Positions 15,781 through 22,948 of a stretch of DNA of 33,819 bases are shown one piece after another (the first letter of the stretch is position 1; each line of letters begins with the position of its first letter). The DNA lies in contig MHEO01000039.1 of the NCBI GenBank assembly GCA_001803875.1, positions 1 to 33,819 on the forward strand, written 5' to 3'. The translations under genes and the position numbers were made by a program. The DNA comes from Nitrospirae bacterium RIFCSPHIGHO2_01_FULL_66_17 (GTDB lineage Bacteria; Nitrospirota; Nitrospiria; 2-01-FULL-66-17). The notes beneath the pieces are model-generated. The model searched no databases, was not told the DNA's origin, and was given only the letters and a program-made list of their open reading frames with translations.

Positions 15781-16527
15781 CTACGATGAGACCCGTTCGT
15801 CGAGGGCGTCCAGTCGGCGCCGCTCGTCCTCGCTCACCGCCGCGCGCTCAAGGAGGTCCGGTCGGCGGCGGTGGGTCTCCCGCAGTGCCTGCTCGCGCCG
15901 CCACGCCTTGATCGCGGCGTGATGGCCGGACAACAAGACGTCGGGCACCCGCAGTCCCCGAAACTCCGCGGGGCGCGTGTACTGCGGGTATTCCAAGAGA
16001 GAATCCACGAACGATTCCTCCACGGCCGAGGACGGATCGCCCAGGACGCCCGGCACGAGCCGCGCGGTCGCGTCCAGCATGACGAGGGCCGCCAACTCCC
16101 CTCCGGTGAGGACGTAATCCCCGATCGACACCTCTTCCCACGGGGCGGTCGCGCCGATCCGATCGTCGATGCCCTCGTAGTGCCCGCACAGAAACACCAG
16201 CCGACGGGGATCCCGGCTCCACTCCGCCGCCGCCTCGTGCGAAAAGCGTCGCCCGCGGGGCGACGTCACGATCCAGCGGCGCGGCCCGCCGTCGGCGGTC
16301 AGCGCGTCGATGGCTCGAGCGATGGGCTCCAGCTTCAACACCATGCCGACCCCGCCCCCGTAGGGCGCGTCATCCGCCGTGCGATGCCGGTCGTCGGTGT
16401 AGTCCCGCAGGTCCACCACGCGGACATCGAGCCGCCCCTGCTCCTGCGCGCGAGCGAGGATGCTGGCTCCGATCACCGAGCGGATCATCTCGGGGAACAG
16501 CGTCAGAATGTCACAGCGCATCGTCAT
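15781..16527 (-). CDS. trmD: tRNA (guanine-N1)-methyltransferase TrmD
   Basis: TrmD methylates G37 of tRNAs using S-adenosylmethionine and prevents frameshifting. The 248-aa product shows the trefoil-knot SPOUT motifs: CDILTLFPEM at the start, DAPYGGGVGMVLKLEPI, LVFLCGHYEGIDDR, SIGDYVLTGGELAALVMLDA and LEYPQYTRPAEFRG. ATG 16527 has GGTGG four bases upstream; ATG 16521 two codons later is also possible. It overlaps the rimM end by 17 nt. The order rpsP-rimM-trmD-rplS is the classic bacterial arrangement. Confidence 0.97.
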   Translation of the reverse strand: MTMRCDILTLFPEMIRSVIGASILARAQEQGRLDVRVVDLRDYTDDRHRTADDAPYGGGVGMVLKLEPIARAIDALTADGGPRRWIVTSPRGRRFSHEAAAEWSRDPRRLVFLCGHYEGIDDRIGATAPWEEVSIGDYVLTGGELAALVMLDATARLVPGVLGDPSSAVEESFVDSLLEYPQYTRPAEFRGLRVPDVLLSGHHAAIKAWRREQALRETHRRRPDLLERAAVSEDERRRLDALDERVSS

Positions 16528-17065
16528 CCAGCCACCCGTTCGGCGGTCGCACAATGATTCGCCCGCCCGCGAGATCGACGTCCACCACCACGCTCTTCAC
16601 CGAGGCCAGCAACCGCTCGGCGCCATCGGCGTCCAGTACCAGGACATCGTGCGGCCCGGTCGACCACACCTCGCGCACGACGCCCACCCGTTCGCCCGTC
16701 TCGGTCCACGCGACCAGCCCCCTGAGCTGATCGTGATAGTAGGATCCTTCCGGCAACGCCGGGCGCTCGGCCTCGGCGACCGCCAGATACCGCCCGCGCG
16801 CGGCCACCGCCTCATCGATCGACGACCACTCCTTGAAACGGAGGTACACGCCCCCGCGAGGCTCCCCTCGAACCTCCGCCACCGTCACGCGGGCCGGCGG
16901 CTCACCCAGCAACCAGAATGTCGCGCCGACCCGAAAGCGCCCCGAGACGTCGGAGAGCGATTCCACCCGTACCTCACCGCGCAAGCCGTGCGGCTTGACG
17001 ATCCGGGCAACCAGCACCGGCGATTCGGGCGCCGCCTCGGGCGATCGCCCATCCCGACTCGGCAT
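16511..17065 (-). CDS. rimM: Ribosome maturation factor RimM
   Basis: RimM helps mature the 30S subunit and binds protein S19. The 184-aa product from ATG 17065 has the N-terminal RimM block VARIVKPHGLRGEVRVESLSD, then FKEWSSIDEAVAARGRYLAV, the PRC-barrel segment YYHDQLRGLVAW and a closing VVDVDLAGGRIIVRPPNGWL. GTG 17110 would give a longer, less typical N-terminus; neither start has a strong ribosome site. The stop lies inside trmD. It follows rpsP by 56 nt. The KH-domain gene often found between rpsP and rimM is absent here. Confidence 0.95.
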   Translation of the reverse strand: MPSRDGRSPEAAPESPVLVARIVKPHGLRGEVRVESLSDVSGRFRVGATFWLLGEPPARVTVAEVRGEPRGGVYLRFKEWSSIDEAVAARGRYLAVAEAERPALPEGSYYHDQLRGLVAWTETGERVGVVREVWSTGPHDVLVLDADGAERLLASVKSVVVDVDLAGGRIIVRPPNGWLDDDAL

Positions 17066-17121
17066 CAGAGCCCGCGGGCGGTGCGATCGAGCATCCGTCA
17101 CCGCCGCCACGCCCGCCGCGC

Positions 17122-17379
17122 TCAGCCCCCTTGAGGCGCCGCCCCGAGGCCGGCCCGCTTCAAGAGCTGCTTGACGGTCGCCGTCGTCTGGGCGCCCTGC
17201 TTCAACCAGCCCTCCGCCCGGCCCATGTCGAGCCGGACCCCCGATGCGTCGGCCAGGGGGTCATACGTCCCCAGGACCTCGATGAACCGACCGTCACGCG
17301 GCGCGCGCGAATCCGCAACCACGATCCGATAAAACGGCCGCTTGTGCCGACCGCGCCGAGCCAACCGAATCTTCACCAT
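17122..17379 (-). CDS. rpsP: 30S ribosomal protein S16 (bS16)
   Basis: S16 is an early-assembling small-subunit protein. The 85-aa sequence starts MVKIRLARRGRHKRPFYRIVVADSR, contains GRFIEVLGTYDPL and ends with a lysine/alanine stretch (TVKQLLKRAGLG), all typical of S16. ATG 17379 has AGGGG about 10 bases upstream. It lies 43 nt after a PAS/GGDEF-like gene that separates it from ffh, with which it is often directly linked. Confidence 0.97.
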   Translation of the reverse strand: MVKIRLARRGRHKRPFYRIVVADSRAPRDGRFIEVLGTYDPLADASGVRLDMGRAEGWLKQGAQTTATVKQLLKRAGLGAAPQGG

Positions 17380-17422
17380 GTCGTTCGTCCCCTTTCCTTT
17401 CCGTTCCGCTCTTCTCTTCGCC

Positions 17423-18265
17423 TCACACGCCCCACGCCAGCCGGTCGCGAGTCGCTTTCAACAACCCTTCATACCCGTCCTGTGCGACCGTGCCAACCGC
17501 GTGCCGCACCGCGAGCGCCCCTCGAATCCTCCCCGCCGCTCGACTCGCCTCGACCCTGGCCTCGATGCGGCTCATGAGGCTCTCGGCCCCGACCGCGTCC
17601 GTGTCGAGCAGCACCATCGCGAAGGTCTGGTGGTCGTATCGTCCCGCCACGTCGACCTTCCGGAGGGACGCACGGATCGCCTCGCCGACCAGACGGATCA
17701 CCTGATCCGCGTCCGGACCGTCCAGCACCTCCCCCGAGAGGGCGGTCATCACGGCCGCCAGCGCGCGCTGTTGCCGCTGGGCGAGTTTGATCTCCCGCCG
17801 GTAGAGGTCGTCGAAATAGGCGCGGGCGTAAAGCCCCGTCACCCGATCGAGCCGCTCGTGCGCGAGAATCTGCTCCTCGAGCTCGGCCCGATCCGAGACA
17901 TCCCGGATCAAGATGAGCGCCAAGGGCGAGCCGTCGGCGGCCGTCATCGGAATGCACGACGCGGGCACCACCTGCCCCCCCCGGCCTGGGAGATTGACGT
18001 CCAGCGCCTCCCGGCGCTCGCGTCGTTCCAGCGCGGCCGCGCCCGGACACGCCGTCTCGCACAACTCGAACCCCTCCGCGTTCTGACACACCGCTACCTC
18101 GCTGCACACCCGCGTCCCGACCGCGTCGGACGCGGCGCAGGCGGTCAAGCGCTCGGCCGCCGGATTGAGCGCGAGGATCCGCAGCGCCCGATCGATCACC
18201 ATCACGCCGTCCGAGGTGTGCTCGAACAACTCCTTAAAGCGCTCCCGCTCGATCTCAAACGCCAC
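17423..18265 (-). CDS. PAS domain protein with degenerate GGDEF domain
   Basis: GTG 18265 is chosen as start because GGGAGG lies six bases upstream; the frame is open further but would reach ffh. The 280-aa protein has a PAS domain (about residues 8-125, HTSDGVMVIDR through LILIRDVSDR). The PAS domain contains four Cys in CSEVAVC and CETACPG, a spacing that could bind metal or sense redox state. A diguanylate-cyclase-like domain follows (LDRVTGLYARAYFDDLYRRE; about 145-270). Its active site is lost: the GGDEF position reads GRYDHQTF and the metal-binding Asp segment is replaced by MTALSGEV. It is therefore probably a non-catalytic sensor or nucleotide-binding regulator. No signal peptide or membrane segment is seen. 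It sits between ffh and rpsP in the same operon. Confidence 0.85.
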   Translation of the reverse strand: MAFEIERERFKELFEHTSDGVMVIDRALRILALNPAAERLTACAASDAVGTRVCSEVAVCQNAEGFELCETACPGAAALERRERREALDVNLPGRGGQVVPASCIPMTAADGSPLALILIRDVSDRAELEEQILAHERLDRVTGLYARAYFDDLYRREIKLAQRQQRALAAVMTALSGEVLDGPDADQVIRLVGEAIRASLRKVDVAGRYDHQTFAMVLLDTDAVGAESLMSRIEARVEASRAAGRIRGALAVRHAVGTVAQDGYEGLLKATRDRLAWGV

Positions 18266-18335
18266 GCGTCGCCTCCCCCACCGGTCCGCCGTCAACGGCA
18301 ACGCCCCACCGCAGGGGCCGTCCGGCGCCGTGCGC

Positions 18336-19667
18336 CTACGCGGAAAATAGGCGGGCGGCAAGCGACCGCCCGCGGGGCCCACCCAAGGCTTTCATCATCT
18401 TCTTGGCCTGCGCGAACTGCTTCATCAGTTGGTTGATCTCTTGAACCGTCGTCCCGCTCCCCCGGGCAATGCGCTTGCGGCGACTCCCGTTGATCACATC
18501 GGGGCGCCGGCGCTCCTCGGCCGTCATCGAGTTCACGATCGCTTCGACCCGCACCAGATCGCGCTCGGCGCCGTTCCCCTCCATGCGCTCGGCGAGCTTG
18601 GCGCCCCCGGGAATCATCGCCACGAGATCCGACAGCGATCCCAATTTCTTGACCTGTTGCACCTGCGCCCTGAACTCGTCGAAGGTGAACGCGTCGGTCC
18701 CCAGCGTCCGCTCCAGCGCCCGGGCGTCGTCCTGCGAGAACGCCTCCCGCGCCCGCTCGACGAGGCTCTCGACGTCGCCCATCCCCAGGATGCGGGACGC
18801 CGCGCGCTCGGGATGAAACGGCTCGAGCGCCGCAAGCGACTCCCCCACCCCCACGTACCGGATCGGCTTGCCGGTCACCGCGCGCATCGACAGGACGGCG
18901 CCCCCGCGGGCATCGCCCTCGGTCTTGGTCAGCACGATCCCGGTCACCCCGACCCGGCGGTCGAACTGCTCGGCGATCGACACCGCCGCTTGTCCGGTCA
19001 TCGCATCAGCCACCAGCAGCACCTCATGGGGCCGCACCGCGTCGCGGATCGCCGCCAGTTCGCCCATCAACTCGTCGTCGATCTGCAGGCGCCCGGCGGT
19101 ATCGAGCACCACCACGTCGATCCCCCCGCGGTCGGCCCTGGCCACGGCCGACCGGCACACCGCCTCCGCGGACCGCTCGTCGGCCGGCACGTGGACCGGC
19201 ACCCCCACCTGCCCGCCGATGACCTCGAGTTGGCGAATCGCGGCGGGGCGCTTTAAGTCGGCGGCCGCCAACAGCACGCGGCGGCCCTCGGCGTGAAACA
19301 CCCGCGCGAGCTTTCCCGCGGTCGTGGTCTTCCCGGCACCCTGCAACCCCACAAGCATCACCACCGTCGGCGGGTTGGGCGCCAACTGCACCGGGCGGTG
19401 AGCCTCTCCGAGCAGCGCGCGCAGTTCCTCCCACACGATGGTGACGACCTGCTGGCCCGGGGTCAGACTGTGCAAGACCTCCTGTGTCAGCGCCCGCGCT
19501 TTGACGGCGTCCAGGAGCGTCTTGACGACCTTGACGTGCACGTCGGCCTCCAGCAGCGCCAGGCGCACGTCGCGGAGCGCCTCCGTCACGGCGGCCTCGT
19601 CGAGGAGACCCCGTCCGCGGAGTCGCTTGAAGATCGACTCAAACTTTGCTGTCAGTCCGTCCCACAC
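18336..19667 (-). CDS. ffh: Signal recognition particle protein Ffh (SRP54)
   Basis: Ffh binds 4.5S RNA and signal sequences of nascent chains and docks with FtsY. The 443-aa product has the N domain, a GTPase G domain with G1 GLQGAGKTT (107-115), AADLKRPAA and G3 VVLDTAGRLQ, and an M domain whose RNA-binding part reads INGSRRKRIARGSGTT followed by EINQLMKQFAQAKKMMK. The G4 motif reads TKTEGDARGG, with Glu where Asp is usual (TKxDG). The start is GTG 19667, limited by a stop two codons upstream; the ribosome site (AGGCG) is weak. It heads the long operon from the promoter at 19709-19737. Confidence 0.97.
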   Translation of the reverse strand: MWDGLTAKFESIFKRLRGRGLLDEAAVTEALRDVRLALLEADVHVKVVKTLLDAVKARALTQEVLHSLTPGQQVVTIVWEELRALLGEAHRPVQLAPNPPTVVMLVGLQGAGKTTTAGKLARVFHAEGRRVLLAAADLKRPAAIRQLEVIGGQVGVPVHVPADERSAEAVCRSAVARADRGGIDVVVLDTAGRLQIDDELMGELAAIRDAVRPHEVLLVADAMTGQAAVSIAEQFDRRVGVTGIVLTKTEGDARGGAVLSMRAVTGKPIRYVGVGESLAALEPFHPERAASRILGMGDVESLVERAREAFSQDDARALERTLGTDAFTFDEFRAQVQQVKKLGSLSDLVAMIPGGAKLAERMEGNGAERDLVRVEAIVNSMTAEERRRPDVINGSRRKRIARGSGTTVQEINQLMKQFAQAKKMMKALGGPRGRSLAARLFSA

Positions 19668-19708
19668 CGCCTAATCTCTTCATAGACGCATTTCGGCACA
19701 ACCGACGT

Positions 19709-19737
19709 AGTGTAGAGAAGCCACAACGGAAAGTCAA
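19709..19737 (-). promoter_or_regulatory. Promoter of the ffh-rpsP-rimM-trmD-rplS operon
   Basis: On the minus strand TTGACT (19737-19732, 5/6) and TACACT (19714-19709, 4/6) are exactly 17 nt apart, with a predicted start near 19702 and a leader of about 35 nt. The A/T-rich stretch just upstream (around 19738-19750) may act as an UP element. Confidence 0.75.
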
Positions 19738-19791
19738 GAAAATTTCCCTAGACTTTCTCGTGTGTTGCAGCGCAGCCGTCCATCCCACGGG

Positions 19792-21282
19792 TCACCCCAG
19801 ACTTCGGCGGATCTTGGCGGCATCGAGAATGTACTCCCCGAACTCCCTCCCTTCGCGCCAGAGGAGGTACGCGCTCGACACGAGGTTGCGGTGGAGGTAG
19901 TGCTCGGATCGACGAGGCCCCAGCTCTTCGCCGAAATGCACTTCAAGCAGCTTGACGTCGTCCTGAACGGTCGCCCACGCCGTGTCCTGCTTGGCCAGAA
20001 AATTGAGGTTTTCCTTGTTGAGGTACTGTCCCGCCTCGATGAGATCGGCCCGAAAATTCACGTAGATGGACTCCAGGTCGTCGAGCAGTCCCCGCTTTTT
20101 TGCCGCTCGCAACCCGCGTCCCGCCCCGATCAGCTCCGGGGGAACGCCGATCGAGTACAGCGCGGCCGTGAAGCCGATCGCGCGGGGCAACCGAACGCCC
20201 CCTTCGCCGCGCGCGTAGCCGAACAGGCCGAAGTGCAGCATCCGCTCGCGCCGCTGAGGGATGAACCGCGACAGGTCGTTGATCCGATCCGCCAGCGCCT
20301 CCACGGTGACCTTGTATTCGGCCGAGAAGAGCGCGTTGATCTGGCCGCCGCGTCTCACCTGGTCAGCGGTGTACAGCGGGGCGCGATGCTTTCCGAGCGC
20401 GCGATTGAGCACGCCGATCGCGCGCGTCACCTCGCTCAGGGGATAGTCGTACCGGAACGCCGACTGAATCGTCACGGTGCGGACCCCTGGATACTCACGG
20501 AGAAACGCATCCACCCGTCGCGGCGAGAGCCCCCCGCGGAAGGGAAGACAGCCGACACCGATGATGGGAAACACTGGAATCCCGGTTTCGTCCTCGAAGC
20601 GGTAGTACTCCGAGAGCGCAATCTTGGCCGCGATCGTGGCGGGAACGAGACCGTCGTTGAGCGAGGGGGCGGAGCGGGCCACGAACGGCCTCAAATAATC
20701 CGGCGCCGCCCCGTACTCCCGCCGGTGGAGATCCAGATACTCCATCAGGATTTTACGCGATGCGGTGAGGTGGGAGACGCCCTCGATGAGGGGGATCACC
20801 CTCAAATACGTGAACCGCTTTTCCTTGTCGCCGAACGCCTGGTGCTTGAGTGCGGCCACCTGGGAAAACGTCTTCTGAAGGTGGAGTAATTTTTTGGCAT
20901 CGTCGGTCATCGGAAGGATGACCTCGAACACCGGAGGATGCTTAAATCCCAGATCGTGCGCGAGATCTTCGAACGTCAGGATCCCGATGTACGCGCGCGC
21001 CAGGCGGTAGCCCTTTTCCTCCCAGATGTTCGGGAGCCGGAACGTGAGGAACACGTCCCCGCCCAGCGTCTTCTTCTTAAAGAAGTCGTAGTACTTGGAG
21101 AAAAGTTTGTCGACGACCGCCTCGTCGACGTATTTGCCTTCCCAGTCCCACATGTACTCCTGGCATTTGAGATCCCGAAACGCCGAGACGCACTCCTCCA
21201 CCTCCTCCTGCGCCGAAATGAAGGCGTCGCCATTCTTTTTCCACGGGGGGACGCCGGCGTGATCGGGGTGCTGGGTAGCCAT
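19792..21282 (-). CDS. ppcA: Archaeal-type phosphoenolpyruvate carboxylase
   Basis: This enzyme fixes bicarbonate onto PEP to give oxaloacetate, replenishing the TCA cycle. The 496-aa length is about half that of the classical bacterial enzyme (~900 aa) and fits the archaeal-type family. The N-terminus MATQHPDHAG matches the family hallmark TQHPDN. Other visible blocks are RLPNIWEEKGYRLARAY, FEVILPMTDD, IPLIEGVSHL, FPIIGVGCLPFRGGLSP, SAFRYDYP and the C-terminal GYARGEGGVRLPRAIGFTAALYSIG. ATG 21282 has no clear Shine-Dalgarno, but the hallmark motif starts right there. It lies alone, with a candidate promoter at 21375-21403. Archaeal-type PEPC is found in archaea and a limited set of bacteria, so its presence helps place the organism. 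Confidence 0.93.
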   Translation of the reverse strand: MATQHPDHAGVPPWKKNGDAFISAQEEVEECVSAFRDLKCQEYMWDWEGKYVDEAVVDKLFSKYYDFFKKKTLGGDVFLTFRLPNIWEEKGYRLARAYIGILTFEDLAHDLGFKHPPVFEVILPMTDDAKKLLHLQKTFSQVAALKHQAFGDKEKRFTYLRVIPLIEGVSHLTASRKILMEYLDLHRREYGAAPDYLRPFVARSAPSLNDGLVPATIAAKIALSEYYRFEDETGIPVFPIIGVGCLPFRGGLSPRRVDAFLREYPGVRTVTIQSAFRYDYPLSEVTRAIGVLNRALGKHRAPLYTADQVRRGGQINALFSAEYKVTVEALADRINDLSRFIPQRRERMLHFGLFGYARGEGGVRLPRAIGFTAALYSIGVPPELIGAGRGLRAAKKRGLLDDLESIYVNFRADLIEAGQYLNKENLNFLAKQDTAWATVQDDVKLLEVHFGEELGPRRSEHYLHRNLVSSAYLLWREGREFGEYILDAAKIRRSLG

Positions 21283-21374
21283 CGTCGCCGGAATTTTGCG
21301 GGGTGGCGAACGGCGTGGAATGGGAGATCTCCTGACTCAGGGGCAGCGCGGTTCCGATCAGTCGGTACCGCGCC

Positions 21375-21403
21375 AGACTACCAGAATCCTTGAACAATCT
21401 CAA
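21375..21403 (-). promoter_or_regulatory. Candidate promoter of the PEP carboxylase gene
   Basis: TTGAGA (21403-21398, 5/6) and TAGTCT (21380-21375, 3/6) have a 17-nt spacer, with a predicted start about 85 nt before the gene. The -10 match is poor. Confidence 0.4.
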
Positions 21404-21469
21404 ACACGACCGGCCTCCATGGGTTGCTCGCCGCGGAGTGCGGTTGGGGTGAGGGGGCGACGATGGATG

Positions 21470-21627
21470 CTAGGAACCTGTCCATGAATGGTCATCTGCG
21501 GCGTTGCCGCTGCGCATCCGCTCCTCACGTACCCACCGCGTACGCTCCGGTGCGGTGCTCACGGCGCCTGGCATCTGACGCATTCCTGAACAGACTCCAA
21601 CGATCGAATACTCGGACAGGTTCCTAG
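21470..21627 (-). repeat. MITE-like palindromic repeat, copy 1 (158 bp)
   Basis: Perfect 14-bp terminal inverted repeats, CTAGGAACCTGTCC and its complement, bound a 158-bp unit. Read on the minus strand it matches copy 2 (27902-28060, plus strand) along its whole length at about 80% or better by eye. The interior is itself an imperfect palindrome, with CTGTTCAGGAATG facing CATTCATGGACAG and a central CGTAC...GTACG hairpin. It carries no ORF of its own. The outermost CTAG at 21624-21627 supplies the TAG stop of the anti-sigma gene. With the ppc promoter region it fills the 21283-21623 gap. Confidence 0.85.
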
Positions 21628-21869
21628 GGGTGGTCGGATCGGACGTCGCGGCTCCGAACGCTCGCGACGCGCACGCGCACCGACGGCGGCGCGGGGCTTG
21701 GCGTCAGATGCTTTCTCAGGAGATCGAGGAATTCCTTTTCGGCGAGGAAGATCTCGCGGCACGATGGACAGGCGGTTAAATGCGTCTGGGTCCGCATCGA
21801 ATCCTTCGCGTCCAGCTCCCCGTCTAGATGGGGATGCATCACCTTCCTGATCGCGGAGCAATCGTCCAT
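21624..21869 (-). CDS. Zinc-finger anti-sigma factor (ZAS type)
   Basis: The 81-aa protein has the zinc-binding anti-sigma pattern: Cys near the N-terminus (MDDCSAIRKV), HPHLDGEL, and the His-x3-Cys-x2-Cys motif in THLTACPSCREIF. This fold typically sequesters an ECF sigma factor and releases it on oxidative or envelope stress. There is no membrane segment, so it is a soluble member. It lies 96 nt downstream of the sigma gene, on the same strand, as expected for a regulator pair. ATG 21869 is preferred; GTG 21884 is possible and neither has a good ribosome site. The TAG stop is formed by the end of the palindromic repeat at 21470-21627, so the last few residues may have been altered by its insertion. 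Confidence 0.85.
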   Translation of the reverse strand: MDDCSAIRKVMHPHLDGELDAKDSMRTQTHLTACPSCREIFLAEKEFLDLLRKHLTPSPAPPSVRVRVASVRSRDVRSDHP

Positions 21870-21965
21870 CGGGATCCGGTGCACAGGGTGACAGAATGCG
21901 GTGGGACGATCCCCGTTAACGGACGTCGATCATCATCCCGCTGCGACGAGGGGAACGCCCGCCGC

Positions 21966-22577
21966 TCAGGCCACGGCGTGCTCGGCGTGATGGAGGCGGG
22001 TCTGGCGGGAGGCACCAGCCCAGTAGTCCTTGAGCAATTTCTTCAGAAGATTGCGGCCGCGAGACAACCGCGACATGACCGTGCCGAGCGGACAGCTCAT
22101 GATCTCCGCGATCTCTTTGTAGTCAAATCCTTCGACGTCCTTGAGCAGCACGGCGAGGCGCAGTTTTTCCGGCAGCGCATCCATCGCGCGCTGGAAATCC
22201 TGGCGGAAGACCCCCTTCTCGTGCCGGCCACTCGCCGCCACCAACACATCCTTGGGCGACTCGTACGGATCATCTTCCACCACCTCGAGCTCGGTCAGCG
22301 ACACCTCGCGCGCACGCTGGTGATACCGATTGATGAACAGGTTCTTGGTGATGGTGAACAGCCAGGCTTTGTAATTGGTGATCTGCTCGTACCGGTGGTA
22401 AAACCGGTAGGCTCGCAGGTACGCGTCCTGAACCAAATCGTGCGCATCGTCGCTGTTGCCGGTCAACACGAGGGAAAAACCGTACAGCGAGTCAAGGTAC
22501 TTCAGCGTGATCTCTTCAAACTCGGCTTTTCTGGCTTCTTCCGGTCTCACCAACGTCAGCAGGGCACCGCTTTCCAT
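21966..22577 (-). CDS. ECF-type RNA polymerase sigma factor (sigma-70 family)
   Basis: The 203-aa protein has sigma region 2 (YLDSLYGFSLVLTGN, then DDAHDLVQDAYLRAYRFYHRY and NYKAWLFTITKNLFINRYHQ) and region 4 (ALPEKLRLAVLLKDVEGFDYKEIAEI with GTVMSRLSRGRNLLKK), and no region 1 or 3, as in ECF sigma factors. ATG 22577 has GGAG six bases upstream; ATG 22589 would add four residues. The zinc-finger gene downstream is its probable anti-sigma partner. The regulon cannot be told from the window. The C-terminal tail after region 4 is short. Confidence 0.95.
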   Translation of the reverse strand: MESGALLTLVRPEEARKAEFEEITLKYLDSLYGFSLVLTGNSDDAHDLVQDAYLRAYRFYHRYEQITNYKAWLFTITKNLFINRYHQRAREVSLTELEVVEDDPYESPKDVLVAASGRHEKGVFRQDFQRAMDALPEKLRLAVLLKDVEGFDYKEIAEIMSCPLGTVMSRLSRGRNLLKKLLKDYWAGASRQTRLHHAEHAVA

Positions 22578-22948
22578 TGTTTGCTCCATCCGAGGTTGCT
22601 TTCCGGTCCGACCCAAACCACGGGCTGGGAAGTGCACGTACGGTGCCAATAGGTTCCGGTGGGAATTTACCGCGGGAACACGGGGATGGATCTAACGCAG
22701 GGGGAAAAAGTGAGACTCAACTTCCCTTATTCAGACCAAATCTTCATCACTTGAGACGGCCGCGACTGACCGTTATTGATGGAATTGCCCCCTTTCCCTC
22801 TTGAGCGACGAAAGAGTGGCTTGTGGCATTTCTTTCTCGCCAATGGCACCAACGCTATTGAAACTTAAGAAGAAACTTCGCTTGTGGACGAACCGGCCAC
22901 CTGGCCGGTTCGTCCCCCTAGTCATCTGTGCCCCGGTGGATAAGGTTC
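22578..22948. other. 371-bp intergenic region between the sigma gene and nrdJ
   Basis: No credible ORF is seen. It holds the 14-bp hairpin at 22886-22915 near the nrdJ end. Near the sigma gene there is a GGAACC (22657-22652, minus strand) that resembles an ECF -35 box, but spacing to a CGTG (22637-22634) is shorter than usual. The rest is somewhat A/T-richer than its surroundings. Confidence 0.5.
22886..22915 (-). terminator. Terminator-like hairpin after nrdJ
   Basis: Perfect 14-bp arms GGACGAACCGGCCA (22886-22899) and its complement (22902-22915) meet at a 2-nt tip, so the real loop must open a few pairs. It begins 34 nt after the nrdJ stop. No T-tract follows on either strand, so it may terminate weakly, protect the 3' end or act with Rho. 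Confidence 0.5.
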
